Shown here: positions 1 to 11,526 of the stretch, in pieces
How the letters are laid out: every line of letters starts with the position of its first letter
Numbering within the stretch: position 1 is the stretch's first letter
Assembly (NCBI GenBank): GCA_028752905.1
Contig: JAQNBH010000014.1
Span: 23,686,162-23,750,161, forward strand
From: Cladorhizidae sp. MBARI D1340-BT2
Taxonomy: Eukaryota > Porifera > Demospongiae > Poecilosclerida > Cladorhizidae
Length of the DNA stretch: 64,000 nucleotides
Direction of reading: 5' to 3'
Made by a program: the position numbers and the translations under genes
Notes under the pieces: generated by a model
Told to the model about the DNA's origin: nothing
The model's input: only the letters and a program-made list of their open reading frames with translations
Databases searched by the model: none

Positions 1-860
1 CTCCCTCTGCCTTTCACTCGAGCAAGTTGATAAAGAAGACTCATATAATAAACCTAGGTATGATCAAGATTTGATGCAGAAATCTAGAATTTGTCGACCA
101 ATGGCAATATTTCGACTTCAAACAAGCACATTAGTACAATTATTGTATTAATTTGTCATTCAATAACATTAAAGCCTGACTCTGTATCTTCCTATAAAGA
201 CAGGTTCACAAAATCATGACAAATGAGCATTCCATCATAAATTGTGCTACACAGTTCTGTCATTGTTTATGCATTCATATCCAAATGTTACCCGGCACCT
301 TTGGACTAGTCAATACACACTTGTGGTATGAACAATACTAGATGTCAGGAAGTGTGTGTGAGATGAAACTGTGTACAGAAACGTAACCACACATGAATCA
401 ATATGGAGAAGCCATGGTGATTACTCACCAATATTATGTGGTTTAGCCATACCTTGAATATACCTTTCAGAACGCCCATAAGAACCAGCTCATTCAGGTA
501 GGACCAAGAAGAAAAAAAGCTACATTGTATTATGTTTACAAAAAGATCAACAAAGAAATTGACCTAGGATGCAAGGGGGTGTAAGCGACCAGGTTAACAT
601 AGTTGCATATGCACCTCTCCTCCGTTGAAGGGCTTTCCTGAACCAGTGGAAGAAGGGAGGGTAGGGGAGGGTTCACATAAACCTGCTCATTCTAACAAAG
701 GCACATAGGAGGCAGAAGCATTAAAAAAAAAAGTGGAAGTATAAAACATGTCTTAGTCTGTAGAGAGTCCCTTTACCAATCGCTACCAGCACAGCTCTCT
801 AGAGTCTAGCTTGGTAGAGCTAACAAATATATAACAGAAGTCACAGAGCTTCTAAATTGG
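1..860. other. Intergenic, no gene seen
   Basis: AT-rich DNA with stops in all frames and no recognisable domain, RNA or terminal repeat. A stretch near 770-785 (ctttaccaatcgct) recurs near 43170, so part of it may be old dispersed repeat. Confidence 0.5.
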
Positions 861-952
861 GTGTGCTCTGCTGTCACTGCATGGGGAGGGGGGAGGGTGG
901 CTCTGCTGTCACTGCATTGGGAGGGGGGAGGGTGTGCTCTGCTGTCACTGCC
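861..952 (+). repeat. Short GC-rich tandem repeat (~37-38 bp x about 2.5)
   Basis: The phrase gctctgctgtcactgc followed by a G/A-rich run (ggggaggggggaggg) occurs three times in a row. The open frames over it are a by-product of the repeat and are not called as genes. Confidence 0.8.
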
Positions 953-2164
953 TCAATAATTGGCACTAACTATTTATCAGCTTCTACAGTTGCAAAAACT
1001 GATAGACAACTATCCTTGGAAAAGAGGCTTACTTGTGCTATTTACCTTGGCAAGACAGGGAGCCATGGAATTGTTGGCTTTTTTGTTGTTGTCATTATTT
1101 CTCTTGGAATCCTTGCCACCAATGTGTACTGCCATGCTGCTTCACAAGCTAGCAAAAGAGTAAACTCAGCTATCTGAGAAAGCACTACCCCTAAAGCTTC
1201 ATGCAGGAGGGATGAAAGAACCCCCCCCACTTATCATCCACCTCAGCTATGATGATCTACTTATTGAGGAGCCAGCTGAAGAGGCAAAACAGGATACTCT
1301 CTTTGTACTTAATGCCTATAATTTCCAGTAATAAGTCTTAACCCTCTCTGCCCCCCCCTCTCCCCCTGCGCTAATCTCAAAACATTCTTAAGTCTATAGT
1401 AAAGGCCAGGAAGAGACCAGTGATAGCAGTAGTTGCGATCGTCAACCTTTTTTCCCCCTTCCATTATTGTTGCTTACCTCACCATAAAATTGCAAAGTAT
1501 TATGCTTATCTATGAAGATACAGGAACGTACTGGGCAGATCAAAAGAACAGTTTTAGTGTGTTCAGTAGTTCATTTATTATTTTTGGGGGTGGACAATGT
1601 CCAACTCGCTAAAAACTAAAGACACTTCCTTATATGAGGTTTGGTTATTTGTGTGCTGCATTGATATGCAAAACAGCATTCATGTTGTCCATTGCGAAAT
1701 ATGTATAAATATTTGTCAGGTTAAAGGAAATGAAATTTCTAAATCCTGCTTCTATTACATCTCCCTGTCATTACAAAAATTCAGGAGTGTCTTTGTGGTT
1801 TTGTGGTTGTAAAAGATTGCAGCATGCCGAGTAACTGGATCAAAGTCATTCAGACATCTCAAGCCACAGATGGGCAGACCTGTAAAATGATATTATTAGA
1901 GCGTTGCCCACTTCAGCTGCATACAGGTCATTGTCCTACTAACTCAATATTACTAACTCAATATAAATCATAAACCAAACAGCTACAGTCAATCAACATA
2001 CCTATTGAAGGCAGGCTATCAGGACTCATTCATGCTACTTAGTCAAGTGCTGTCAGAAAGCGGTTAAGTTAATCTCAGACAGCCTTGGATGATACTGGAC
2101 ACGAGCCACAGTCAAACTCTGTTTCTTTAGTGCTAAGAGCTGTCTGCAAGGCATTTGGAATGTA
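953..2164. other. Intergenic, no gene seen
   Basis: Short open frames near 960-1163 and 1597-1812 show no recognised motif, and splice or initiation context gives no support. I see no RNA gene or terminal repeats here. Confidence 0.4.
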
Positions 2165-2446
2165 CTATATATATATATATATATATTAAATATAATATAT
2201 ATATAAAATATATATATATATTAAATATATAATATACATATATATATTAAATATATAATATACATATATATATTAAATATATAATATACATATATATATT
2301 AAATATATGTATATATATATTATATTAAATATATATATATTAAATATATATATTTAATATATATAATTATATTAAATATATATATTTAATATATATACAT
2401 ATAATATATTTAATATATTTAATATATATATATAATAATTATATAT
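2165..2446 (+). repeat. AT microsatellite (TA-rich, ~280 bp)
   Basis: Almost pure A/T with alternating (TA)n blocks and recurring ATTAAATATATA variants, partly self-complementary. This is a simple-sequence repeat that could extrude hairpins or stall polymerases. Confidence 0.95.
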
Positions 2447-2614
2447 GATGGAGAACACAAACGCTTTACCCTGTCTTAAAAGCATGTGTGGCAAAAGATA
2501 ATTAATCTAGCATCAATAAACCTGAAGTATCGATAGATAAAAGATCGGGATGTTTGCAAGAGCAAGTAGGAGTAGCCAGTGGGAAAGTAGAGGCAGTGTC
2601 ATTTTTCTTGCCAT

Positions 2615-2825
2615 TAGACGGTAATTGTATATCTGACTTACTGATTGCCACTGAAATATTAGCTGACTTATAATAAGGTGACTGGTTGCCAGTGGAATAT
2701 TACCCGACTTACACTAAGGTAACTGATTGCCACTAGAATATTACTTGACTTCTACTAAGGTAAGTGATCACTACTGGAATATTCATATACATACCTGACT
2801 TACACTAAAACTGATGGGCTCTGGG
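2615..2825 (+). repeat. Degenerate ~54-bp tandem repeat (about 4 copies)
   Basis: The pattern ctgattgccact.gaatatta..tgactta.actaaggta recurs four times with considerable drift. It is an old minisatellite. Confidence 0.65.
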
Positions 2826-3494
2826 ATATTGGCTGTGCCCTCTAGGTTAACTGATTGACCACCATATATGCATACCTGTGGAACTCAGACAAGACTCACA
2901 GTATACACACACACACATAGTGAACTATATGCAGAAAACTCCTGATGGTTAACCAATACATGCTTGGTAGACTGCTGGATCATAATTAATTATGGGAAAA
3001 CTATATTATTGTGATTTGTGTAGTGAATTTAAAAAACCCTGAGATAATGATAATTATGATGTTTAATTAAACTGCAAGTTTTAGAATGTCCAGACTTACA
3101 GCCTTCAAAATATAAATGTTTCTTTCACACGTTCACTTCACCACTCTATCGCGTAATATAAATCTTGCAATAAATGGTGAAATAATTCAATCTCTGTAAA
3201 CTATCTAGGCACTGTATTACGTATTATGTAATGAATGGTTCCGCAACAAGGAAGAAGAGGTGGAGACGCCTTCTTGGTTCTCTACATTCCTAAGTTAAGG
3301 CAAAGACAAGCCAGGCTAACAAAAAAAACAGTTGTTTGGTAAGAGGTTGCAATAACCCCGAAAATTATTCCGTGAAACAATTTTCTTATGGAAAACTTTA
3401 GCTCCTCAAAAAACAAGCCTATACCACAAATTAAGTCAGTGGAAAAATTGGTACAGAAAACTCTCCATGGAAACAACATGACTTTCTCCTCTCT
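2826..3494. other. Intergenic, no gene seen
   Basis: Holds a short (AC)n tract near 2905 and AT-rich unique DNA. No coding or RNA signal is recognised. Confidence 0.4.
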
Positions 3495-3495
3495 C

Positions 3496-3615
3496 AAAGT
3501 TTATTCCTGATGAAGACTAGAGCATGTAGCCAAAATACTGAGGGAGTAAATTTCAGGCTGAATACTGAGAAAGTGATTGTAATTTGTCATGTCAACTGAG
3601 AGTTCATTGAGAACT
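3496..3615 (+). mobile_element. Penelope-like element terminal (pLTR) remnant
   Basis: Contains ttattcctgatgaag, then gagcatgtag, a degenerate core-like segment and gggagtaaatttca, then tgtcaactgagag. The same ordered words occur at 7040-7140 (opposite strand), 17950-18070 and 36630-36725. The order fits the Penelope-like terminal repeats known to carry hammerhead motifs. The GAAAC block expected after stem II is degraded here (caaaat), so any ribozyme in this copy would be dead. Confidence 0.55.
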
Positions 3616-3902
3616 ATGAATATAAGACAACAAGAACAACAACAACAACAACAGCAAACAACTAAGTTTAAGTCAGTTGTCAATCAGTTAACTATGTACA
3701 TGCACATACTTATGAATGTGAATTCAATGCTTAAAACACTCGCTAGACAAGAACAAACCACTCAATGGGCGTGTACGAGCACCTGCGAGACTAATAGTAT
3801 AATTGCTGGGCACAGTACTTATACAGTTCTCAAGAAAATGGGTGCTTAACCAAGCAGATTCATTCCCAGATGTGCATAAAATCAATTTGTTATATATAGG
3901 TA

Positions 3903-4389
3903 CAATAGAACCTCGATTATCCGGACACCAGTTATCCAGAAACTCGGGATGATCTGCAAGGCTAATTGTACGTGCATGCACACGTCAAGGGCGTGATTTT
4001 GGAGTGTGTCTGTCAGACATCATTCGCATACCAAGCTGGGAGGCAGTGGAAATGGAGAGCTGCTAAAGGAGTTGAGTATGGCTAGAGCTGGCGCCAAACA
4101 TAAGAGAACCATGCCTTGTATCGAGAAAAAAATAGAAGTGCTTTATAGGCTGAAAAGTCAGAGTGCTTCGCAGCTGGCCAAGGAGTATGCTGGAATTTCT
4201 AGCTACAGTTTGTGACGTCAAGAAGAGTGAAGACAACATCCATTTTTTCCCCCCTCAATGATGATATAGGTATTTCATTATGCATGTGATACATCGAGGG
4301 TTTAATTAAATTCATGGCCTAGCTTACAAATATTACTTGTTATCTGCAAGGTGATTAGCCCTAGCCTCATGGATAACTGAGGTTTGAGC
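3903..4389 (+). mobile_element. pogo/Tigger-like nonautonomous element with transposase N-terminus
   Basis: The left end reads caatagaacctcgattatcc, the hallmark start of pogo/Tigger-family inverted repeats. It is preceded by TA, and the right end near 4370-4391 carries the imperfect inverted form (ggataactgaggtttgagc) followed by TA. Inside, 4095-4200 on the + strand encodes a helix-turn-helix start (MPCIEKKIEVLYRLKSQSAS then QLAKEYAGIS) resembling the N-terminal DNA-binding domain of pogo/CENP-B transposases. The DDE catalytic region is missing, so this is a deleted, nonautonomous copy. Confidence 0.7.
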
Positions 4390-4650
4390 TACTTGGAAAG
4401 GAAGCAGAATGGTTGAACTACAGCAGAGCTGATCCCAAGATCACTACTTTCACTGGTGGCAACAAAGGAATACCATGCTAGAAATTGATGAAATTCTCTC
4501 GGAGGTGAATTTTCTATATCGAGTCAAATGGCACAGAAATGGAATTCCTGATGAAAGGCTTGATCATCGAGAAAGTCATGGTATGGAATTATAGATACAT
4601 CATGCTGGCAAACCCCTTGAAATGTGACTTGTAGTTATGAGCAAAAGAAT
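4390..4650. other. Intergenic, no gene seen
   Basis: No domain or repeat recognised between the pogo-like element and the duplicated exon scrap. Confidence 0.4.
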
Positions 4651-4679
4651 CCATGGTTACCTTCATAAGTGTCAAGCAT
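4651..4679 (-). repeat. 29-bp duplicate of a protease exon 1 end and splice donor
   Basis: Identical to 4984-5012, which spans the last codons and 5' splice site of the - strand protease-like exon. On the - strand it reads the end of the exon (encoding LDTYEG) followed by GTAACC. It lies about 330 bp downstream of the true donor, in what would be intron 1 of that gene. Confidence 0.85.
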
Positions 4680-4993
4680 TACCTAATTTACCTTACATAA
4701 CTATTGAAACCAACGATGGCTTCTCTAAGGACCTCACTCTCCAATGCAACCTCATTGATTCATAGCCTTGCTATATAACCCACCTGTTAGCTGAAACAAG
4801 CTTTTATCGCTGTCTCTTCGAGAATCATAGCTAAGGGAGTCAGTGCACAAGATATTTGGTGAGACTCACAAATTATCATAAAATTATATTTGCTTGTGGG
4901 ACGAAAACATGACAATAAACACTTTCCCTCTCCCATCCCACAGTGGATCAAAAACAAAAACCCTGCCCGCTAGGCTCAGTGAGCCATGGTTAC

Positions 4994-5183
4994 CTTCATA
5001 AGTGTCAAGCATACTCCTCCTGTTGGGCATATCCACAACGGCTGTGAAAGGCTCACTGACACTTGCGTAAGGCAGGCTTATCAGCCCGCTAGTAGTATAA
5101 TACTCAGGCCACTTAAAAACATCACCAGCACTCACTCCAGCCATTACGGCAAATAAAAAAGCAACGTTGAAGGACACCATCAT
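4994..5183 (-). CDS. First exon of a 26/29 kDa cysteine protease-like paralogue
   Basis: Encodes a start methionine, a hydrophobic signal peptide (MVSFNVAFLFAVMAGVSAGD) and then the start of the N-terminal domain of the 26/29 kDa cysteine protease family (KWPEYYTTSGLISLPYA, SEPFTAVVDMPNRRSMLDTY). It aligns residue for residue with the + strand exon at 18597-18777. It ends at a GT donor (GTAACC) in the same phase 1, which supports a true exon. The family comprises secreted or lysosomal papain-like (C1A) proteases with a long N-terminal domain. Two adjacent ATGs are present, and the upstream one (5183) was chosen. No later exon is visible on the - strand down to position 1, so the gene continues outside the window or is a dead duplicate. 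It points away from the + strand gene, giving a divergent pair. Confidence 0.6.
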
Positions 5184-5834
5184 CTTGCAGTCAATTTCAC
5201 TCCCCCAACGCAAAGTAATATCAAGCGAATTCCGTTTGTATCCGCAGGCCAGGGTGTTTCCTGTTTCTCGGAAACCCCCCTCCCCACTTCACAATATATA
5301 GGAGCTACCATAAATTAATTCTGCGCCTCTCTAAGCGCCACTTCAACCGCATAAGTGCGTTGACACTGGTTGCCACCATCTAATTTCAGATATCAATCTA
5401 AAGGCCTCCAAGTGCCATTGAGATTGGATCCCTTGGCAACCGACCTACCACTAAACAATCCTACCCATCCTTGTGCCTTCACAACTAGCAATATCTTGCT
5501 CTCAGCCGCCCACAAGCTAGATGTCAGGATTCTTACAGATTGCATATGCTAACGTAACTATCTAACTTAACTATTAAATTTTTACTCTATCTTAATCCTT
5601 TTCTTTAAAATGTAATTGCATTTCTACCCCACCTCCCTCTTGCCCTTGCCATGCCCATCCCTACATTCTAACAGACATGTATCATGATGTACGCATGTGT
5701 CCGAGGTATTGTCAAGATATATATATAACTTTGTCTTTTTGTTAAAAATTTTCTCTTCTGTGACTCAGTAGTGTGACTAGGTGGTAAAGTCAATGCATTG
5801 CCACCTTCTCTCCCACGGAGATGTACCCACCACA
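5184..5834. other. Upstream region of the paralogue exon, no other gene seen
   Basis: Would contain the promoter of the - strand exon, but no TATA box or other element can be assigned with confidence. The rest is unremarkable AT-rich DNA. Confidence 0.35.
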
Positions 5835-6299
5835 TGAATAGGGAGAATGTGCCTTCAAACACTCCTGAGGAGTACTTTAGAAGAGCAATAACAATTCCTT
5901 TTTTTATCTCATCTGACAGATTTTCTGATGTTCAATGTAAAGTAATTATGGCTTTAAGCATTGTTGACAGACCAGGAGGCAGATTCATCACCGGTGGAGG
6001 AGCTCATAGAATACTATCATGACGATCTCCCTAGTCCTTCAACTCTACAACAAGAGTTGCATTTGTGGAAGTACATTAACTGAAAAAGGCGGGCTTCCAG
6101 ATCCACCTTCAAAGTCACTTGAACATTCCATGTTTCCAAACATTCATATACTTCTGCACTTAATTTGTACATTGCCTGTGACAAGTTGTGAGTGTGAACA
6201 CCGTATCAGTGTCCTTCGTCACCTCAAAGCCTACCTCCGCTCTACCATGGGACAAGAGAGAATGACAGGTCTAGCACCAAGTATGGGATGGAGTTGAAC
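5835..6299 (+). pseudogene. hAT transposase remnant (C-terminal part)
   Basis: Encodes NTPEEYFRRAITIPF, which matches the segment TPSDSPEEFYKRTIAIPL of the intact-looking hAT transposase at 8788-11373. After a frame change it encodes MFPNIHILLHLICTLPVTS and HLKAYLRSTMGQERM, the hAT C-terminal dimerisation region. Internal deletions and at least one frameshift separate the blocks. It is an older relative of the nearby hAT element and no terminal repeats are recognisable. Confidence 0.8.
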
Positions 6300-7039
6300 T
6301 TGGATGACATAAACATTTTTGCTGGACAGCATCAGCGTAGAATGACATATTAGCTGAATAATTTATAGTATTGTACATGCTATTTTTATGTTAAGCTTCC
6401 TTGTCCCACCCCCTTAGATCTATTTGTGATCTTACTTCAATTTGAAAATCCATCAATCTTACATTTGGGAGGAACTATGCATTTAGCAGGGAAAAGTCCG
6501 CCATCTGAGACTAGGAACCCTCCCTTCCAAATCCTGGATACGGGCCTGCGCCCACCACCCCCCCACACCCAATCCTTTCCCTGGACTGGTGGGAAAAGGC
6601 AGGTTCACTAACCAAAGAGGTAAGTTGTATGCCAGCGCATAATGGCTACCGTGTATATATTTCTCTTAAAATATAAAGTTCATCATATTTTCTTTCTTAC
6701 ATGTACATACAGACACAGCAAGCTCAAGAACGTACAAGAACAGATCAAGAAATTTCTAAAAACTCACATTTTTCCAAGCAATTTCATTGCAAACTCAAAC
6801 ATTCATTGCCCTAACTTTGATGCATTATTCCTGTGATTTTATGGAAGTCCATGTTTTCTGGTTTTGAAACAGTCACAATAATCAGTTCCAGCTGCTTTCA
6901 GTTCCAGCTGCTCTCTGAGTCTTCCATTCACTGTCTCTGTGTACTTGACTTCTCCCCACTTATGGCTGAGGGTGCAAAGAAATCTAAGAGGGTCTGTCAC
7001 TTTATTCCCAAGTGGATCCAGGAATTCAAGGGGATTGGA
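6300..7039. other. Repeat-derived region without recognised gene
   Basis: Several short open frames occur, none with recognisable motifs. The segment joins the downstream edge of the Penelope-like element and may include its decayed 3' region. Confidence 0.35.
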
Positions 7040-7140
7040 TAGAGTTATAAAGGTTACAATAACCTTCTCAATAATCAACTTGAATTTGTACTCCTTCGAT
7101 GTTTCAACTAGATGCTCCAGCCTTCATCAGGAATAAGACA
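7040..7140 (-). mobile_element. Penelope-like terminal repeat with hammerhead-like motif
   Basis: On the - strand this reads CTGATGA (7124-7130), a potential stem II around a GAGCAT loop, GAAAC (7101-7105), then GGAGTACAAATTCAAG and TTGATTATTGAG. CTGATGA...GAAAC is the conserved core order of hammerhead ribozymes, which are known from the terminal repeats of Penelope-like elements. It lies at the 3' side of the Penelope-like coding remnant, which is where such a repeat is expected. Stem II here is weak (two G-U pairs), so activity is uncertain. Confidence 0.5.
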
Positions 7141-7329
7141 TGCTTGAATTAGAACAGCAACAAAGAATGATAATGACTGAATGCAGAACAATTATGGTGG
7201 TCATGGCTTCAAGTTCAGGCTCTTGAGAGTGAACTCCCAGAAGCTAGACAAGTCCATCCACAATCTCTATTTAACCGCTCCACACTTTACTGCTAGGCTG
7301 ATGTGCAATGCCTTTACTAGCAGTTCCTT

Positions 7330-8418
7330 CTGTCTTCTGGCCTGGTCCAAGATGGTGGCTTCCTCTCACAAAATAGGATGTTCAGCAATCGCAGATTTCT
7401 CTTCAGCACACTTTTTACAGGTATCTTGATTTCCCACAACTGCAAGGGATGCAAGGGATGCGGTATACGTGCATACTAACTGGTAAAACATCCTTCACTC
7501 CACTCAGTTGTGTCCTCAGAGTTCTTCCCAATCTGAAAACAACTTTAATGTTCTTTCTGCAGACCCTCCTGATGTCTTCACTCATCCCTGCCACATAAGG
7601 AATTACGGATCCTTCTTTCCAGACATCTGATTGCCTGTACTGGTGTACTTATCTTCCTTTCTGCATTTAGATGTATCTACAGCTTGTTGCCTCTATAAAG
7701 ACCCTATTCGAATAATGTCTTTCTTTCTCCTCGGTCACCACTCTCCTGGCTCTATCATACAAGCTCTTTTCCAACTCCTCTTTTGACATGGATAGGATGA
7801 TGTGATCTATAATCAAGGCAGTCGGTGTGCATGGGTTTGCTGTAAACTGTTGCAGTCAGCCTTCCATCTTCCTTTCTGTGTAGGTGGTAATTCAGAAAGG
7901 GCAATGATCTGTCCAACTCCTGCTCTTTTCCCTTCTTCACAATGTAGAATGTATCATCTACATATTCTTCCAAAACCTTGGCTTCAGTGGGACAGTTATG
8001 AGTGCCAATTCCTCAAAGAATTTTCTTGATACCTGAAGTAGGCACAATTCCAACAGTTCAGAAATCCTGTCGGCACCTAGTGTAGTCCTCTCATGGTCTC
8101 GTCTTTCATAAACATTCCAAAAATGACTTCCACCACCTCATCTATGGGAACATTGGTAAAAAGAGAGGAATCATCAGAACCGACAAAACACTCATCCCAT
8201 GCCAAACATTTACCTTGAATAAGCTGGATAAATTTCCCAGAATCCCTGACGTATGTGCTTGTATTGCCAGCTAGAGGTGATATCAAATGTGCTAATGAAC
8301 TTGGAAAGATGTACGACAAAACACAATTGGCCTAAAAGGGAATCTCAGCTTTACATATCTTAGGGAGCCCATAAATCAGTGGACTGGTGGTCTACTTCCA
8401 GTGGATCTAGTTCTACTG
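7330..8418 (-). pseudogene. Penelope-like element: reverse transcriptase and GIY-YIG part
   Basis: In - strand order, 8418-8080 encodes an RT segment including DDSSLFTNVPIDEVV, the DxxSLFTNVP block typical of Penelope-like RTs. Then 7975-7755 encodes EYVDDTFYIVKKG, the catalytic YVDD, followed by LPFLNYHLHRKEDGRLTATV and YSKPMHTDCLDYRSHHP. Around 7330-7480 the frame reads VYRIPCIPCSCGKSRYL and SAIAEHPIL, a decayed GIY-YIG endonuclease. RT followed by GIY-YIG defines canonical Penelope-like elements, which prime reverse transcription from a nicked target. Several stops and frameshifts make it dead. The N-terminal part continues at 11527-12118 beyond an inserted hAT element. Confidence 0.85.
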
Positions 8419-8426
8419 CATAAGGC

Positions 8427-11400
8427 CAGAGGCGGATCTAGTTGAGGGGGTTGCAACCCCCCCCCCCCCTTTGGACAATATTACAATATTACGATAATAA
8501 TAGTAATAAAATTCCATTTGAATATATACTACAATAATAATGGACACTAATGAAATTCAGTTAAAGAGTATGATTTCCTCATTATAGCTTCTTTTAATGA
8601 GGTAAATGAGGCACCAAAATGGCAAATCCAGATCTGTATTTTTCACTTAATTAACCTTGTTGTAGCTAAAACCACAGGTGTATACATCAAAAGATGTGTT
8701 ACCTTTTACTCTCTTGGTCACATGAGCTGAACTCTTGCTCTCTGGGTCACATGAGCTGAACTCTGGCCTCTGGCAAGCTATCTAGCTATGGCTAAGTATA
8801 GTGGATTGAAAGACTCCAAGCAAAAGACATTAAAAAACCTGTTAAAGAGGTAAATAACTAGATTATAATGTGATTATTTGGCTTAATATTATTAACTGGC
8901 AAATTTCAGATCTGGCGAGTTTACTCCAGAATCACCAGTGAGCAAGAGGATATGCATTGAACCTGATCAGACCTCTATAGTTAAGTGTAGAGAAGATGAA
9001 GGTAATGACAACATGGTAGCTGGTCATACACTAGACTTAGGAATAGTTGTGAAAGATGCACATGGTTCATTGGATAACCTACGGCACTTGGCTAGTAGCA
9101 TTCCTGACTCAAAGCGGTTCCAGTATCTGTCATCACATTTCAGACCATCAGCATCTGAAGCCCTTCAGTCTCATCCAGTCACCAAGCAGGGTAAAACCTG
9201 GACAGTTTCGTTTCAGATGCACTGGCTCAACCAATTTCCTTGGCTTTGCTATAGTAGGAAACTTGAAGGAGGAATTTGTTCTTATTGTATTCTGTTCCCA
9301 GAGCCTCCAAACAGACAAAGAGGTGGCGGCGCAGGTACAATACCCGGAGTGTTGGTGCTATCCTCCTATCAGAAGCCATATACGAAAGCACTGGGTAAGG
9401 ATGGCATTCTTTTGCATCATGAGCGGACTGTCATGCATCAGCATGCTACAGAAAGAGCTGATTGTTTCAAAACAAACTACTTCACTCCTGATGCCAGAGT
9501 TGACTCACATCTCACAAAAGTGAAACAAGAACAAGCAGAAGAAAACAGAGAGATTCTGCGTCACATAGTTAATTGTGTTCAGTTTTTAGCTAAGCAAGGC
9601 TTACCATTCAGAGGACACAGAGGAGAAGATAAAGTTGACTTTTCGGATGAAACCATGAACAGAGGAAACTTTATAGCCACGTTGCAACTCTTGGCTAAAG
9701 GAAATAGCACTTTACAACAGCATCTTAATCTTGCTAGCAAAAATGCTAAATACACCAGCAAGAACATTCAAAATCAGCTGATTCACATCTATGCCAACAA
9801 AGTGAGAGAGAAATTGTGTGACCCTTTGAAAGTGAATAATCTTCCATTCACTATCATAGCAGATGAGGTCACCGACCCACATGCAAATCAAGAGATCCTT
9901 TCTGTGTGCCTTCGTTATGTAGACTTGTCTGCACCACAAACACCAAAAATAAAGGAGTGCCTAATCAATTTTGTTAGTCTTGAAAGAGCAAATGCTCCCA
10001 CTATAGCTAAAAAAATCTTGGAATCTCTTTCACATCCCTCAGTGAATTTAGACCCATCTAAAATCTGTGGCCAGGCTTACGATGGAGCTGCAGTAATGGC
10101 TTCTGAGAAAGCTGGAGTCCAAGCACAGATTTAAAAAATTTCTCCTTCAGCTATTTATACACATTGCTTCTCTCATTGTCTGAACCTTTCTATTGCTGCT
10201 TCTTGTAGACTTCAAGAAGTGAGAAATCTTATTGGTGTAATAAATGAATCATTCTTGTTTCTGAACAAAAGTCCTAAGCGGCAACGCTTTTTTGAGCGTA
10301 CAGTTAAAGCATACATGCCAGAATCATCCCATTCTAAACTTCCTGGATTATGCAAAACACGCTGGGTAGAACGCCACATATGTTTCGACGTTTTTCATGA
10401 GCTATATGAGTGCCTTGTTACTCTATTGGATGCCATTCTGTCACCAGATGATCATCCAGCTCTGCTTGAAGATGATGAGAACTGGAAGTGGGATAAAGAA
10501 ACAAAAGTAAAAGCACAAGGGTTGAAATCTTCCCTTTGTTCTTTTCAGACCATAGCTGTTTTCATTGCAACGAAAAATGTCCTTGATGAAGTCAAAGTTT
10601 TAGCTTCTAAGTTGCAAAAGAGAGACCAAGATATTCTTGATGCTCACAAAATGGTAGGGACTGACATTGAGAGTATCAAATTCACCAGAACAAACATCAG
10701 TACAATTTTCGGCAAATGGTATGAAGAGATTCTTAAACTTGCTGACAGTGTGGGATCATCTGCTAGTATTCCTAGGAAAACTAGTCTTCAAAGGAATAGG
10801 AGTAATACTCCTAGCGATAGTCCTGAAGAGTTCTATAAGAGAACTATAGCTATTCCTCTCTTAGATTCTTTCCTTAGTCAGATGAGTGAAAGATTTACAT
10901 CCAATAAAAGGTATATTCAAGGGCTTCTCTGCCTCATACCTTCTGTTAATAATGCTGATTTGAACTTAGCAAGTTTGTTACATTGGGAACACGATCTTCC
11001 TTTCCCTAAATCTCTCCGTAATGAGCTAGAAAGATGGAAACGACTTTGGCAAAACAAAGAGATCCAAGGTGGTACACTTCCTGACAATTTACTTTTAGCT
11101 CTTGGTACTTGCGACAAGGACTCATTTCCCAACATCCACCAGCTTCTTATAATTGCATGTACCTTACCAATTACGAGTGCTGAAGCGGAGGGGTCATTTT
11201 CCTTATTGAGAAGGCTCAAAACCTGTTTACGATCAACAATGACTGACGACCGTTTATCCGACTTGTCAGTGATTGCTATTCACCATGGCGAAGGAGTTAC
11301 AACTGAAGAAATCTATCAAAAATTTGTAAGGACATATCCGAGAAGACTCTTTAATGCTTCTTTGTTTGATTAAATGTTTACAATTGTACTTACCTGTGAT

Positions 11401-11518
11401 TGTAAAAAAAAGTATGTGCTAATAAGACATTTAATTAAAGGGTGTGGTTTTGGGTGTATTTTGTGGGGAGAGCTTATAAACAACCCCCTCCTATCATAAT
11501 AACCTAGATCCGCCCCTG
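8427..11518 (+). mobile_element. hAT DNA transposon, 3.1 kb, with 8-bp target duplication
   Basis: The ends are CAGAGGCGGATCTAG and CTAGATCCGCCCCTG, nearly perfect terminal inverted repeats. Both flanks carry the same 8 bp, cataaggc (8419-8426 and 11519-11526), the target-duplication length diagnostic of hAT elements. The element encodes one transposase in two exons. It has inserted into the Penelope-like element, whose coding sequence resumes on each side. The perfect duplication and near-intact frame argue that insertion was recent on the scale of this window. Confidence 0.95.
8788..11373 (+). pseudogene. hAT transposase (DUF4371 type), one in-frame stop
   Basis: Exon 1 is 8788-8849 (MAKYSGLKDSKQKTL...), ending at GTAAAT. 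Exon 2 is 8910-11373 after a TTTCAG acceptor, and the junction keeps frame. The 841-codon frame is interrupted only by TAA at 10132-10134 (codon 429). Visible features in order: a TTF-like zinc-binding stretch (WLCYSRKLEGGICSYC, about residue 130); a DUF4371-type block (AKQGLPFRGH); a catalytic Asp region (IIADEVTD); a second Asp (GQAYDGAAVM); and a C-terminal dimerisation domain with the catalytic Glu (TSAEAEGSFSLLRRL, about residues 750-805). These are the RNase H-like D, D and E of hAT transposases. Architecture is as in the P52rIPK/ZMYM-like group. Only the nonsense codon prevents a full product, and it could be a sequencing or allelic change. Confidence 0.9.
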
Positions 11519-11526
11519 CATAAGGC

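Noticed and set aside
4994..5183. Extended start (MRWGSEIDCK...) of the - strand exon
   Set aside because: The upstream methionine adds polar residues before the signal peptide. The ATG at 5183 gives a proper hydrophobic start, as in the + strand paralogue.
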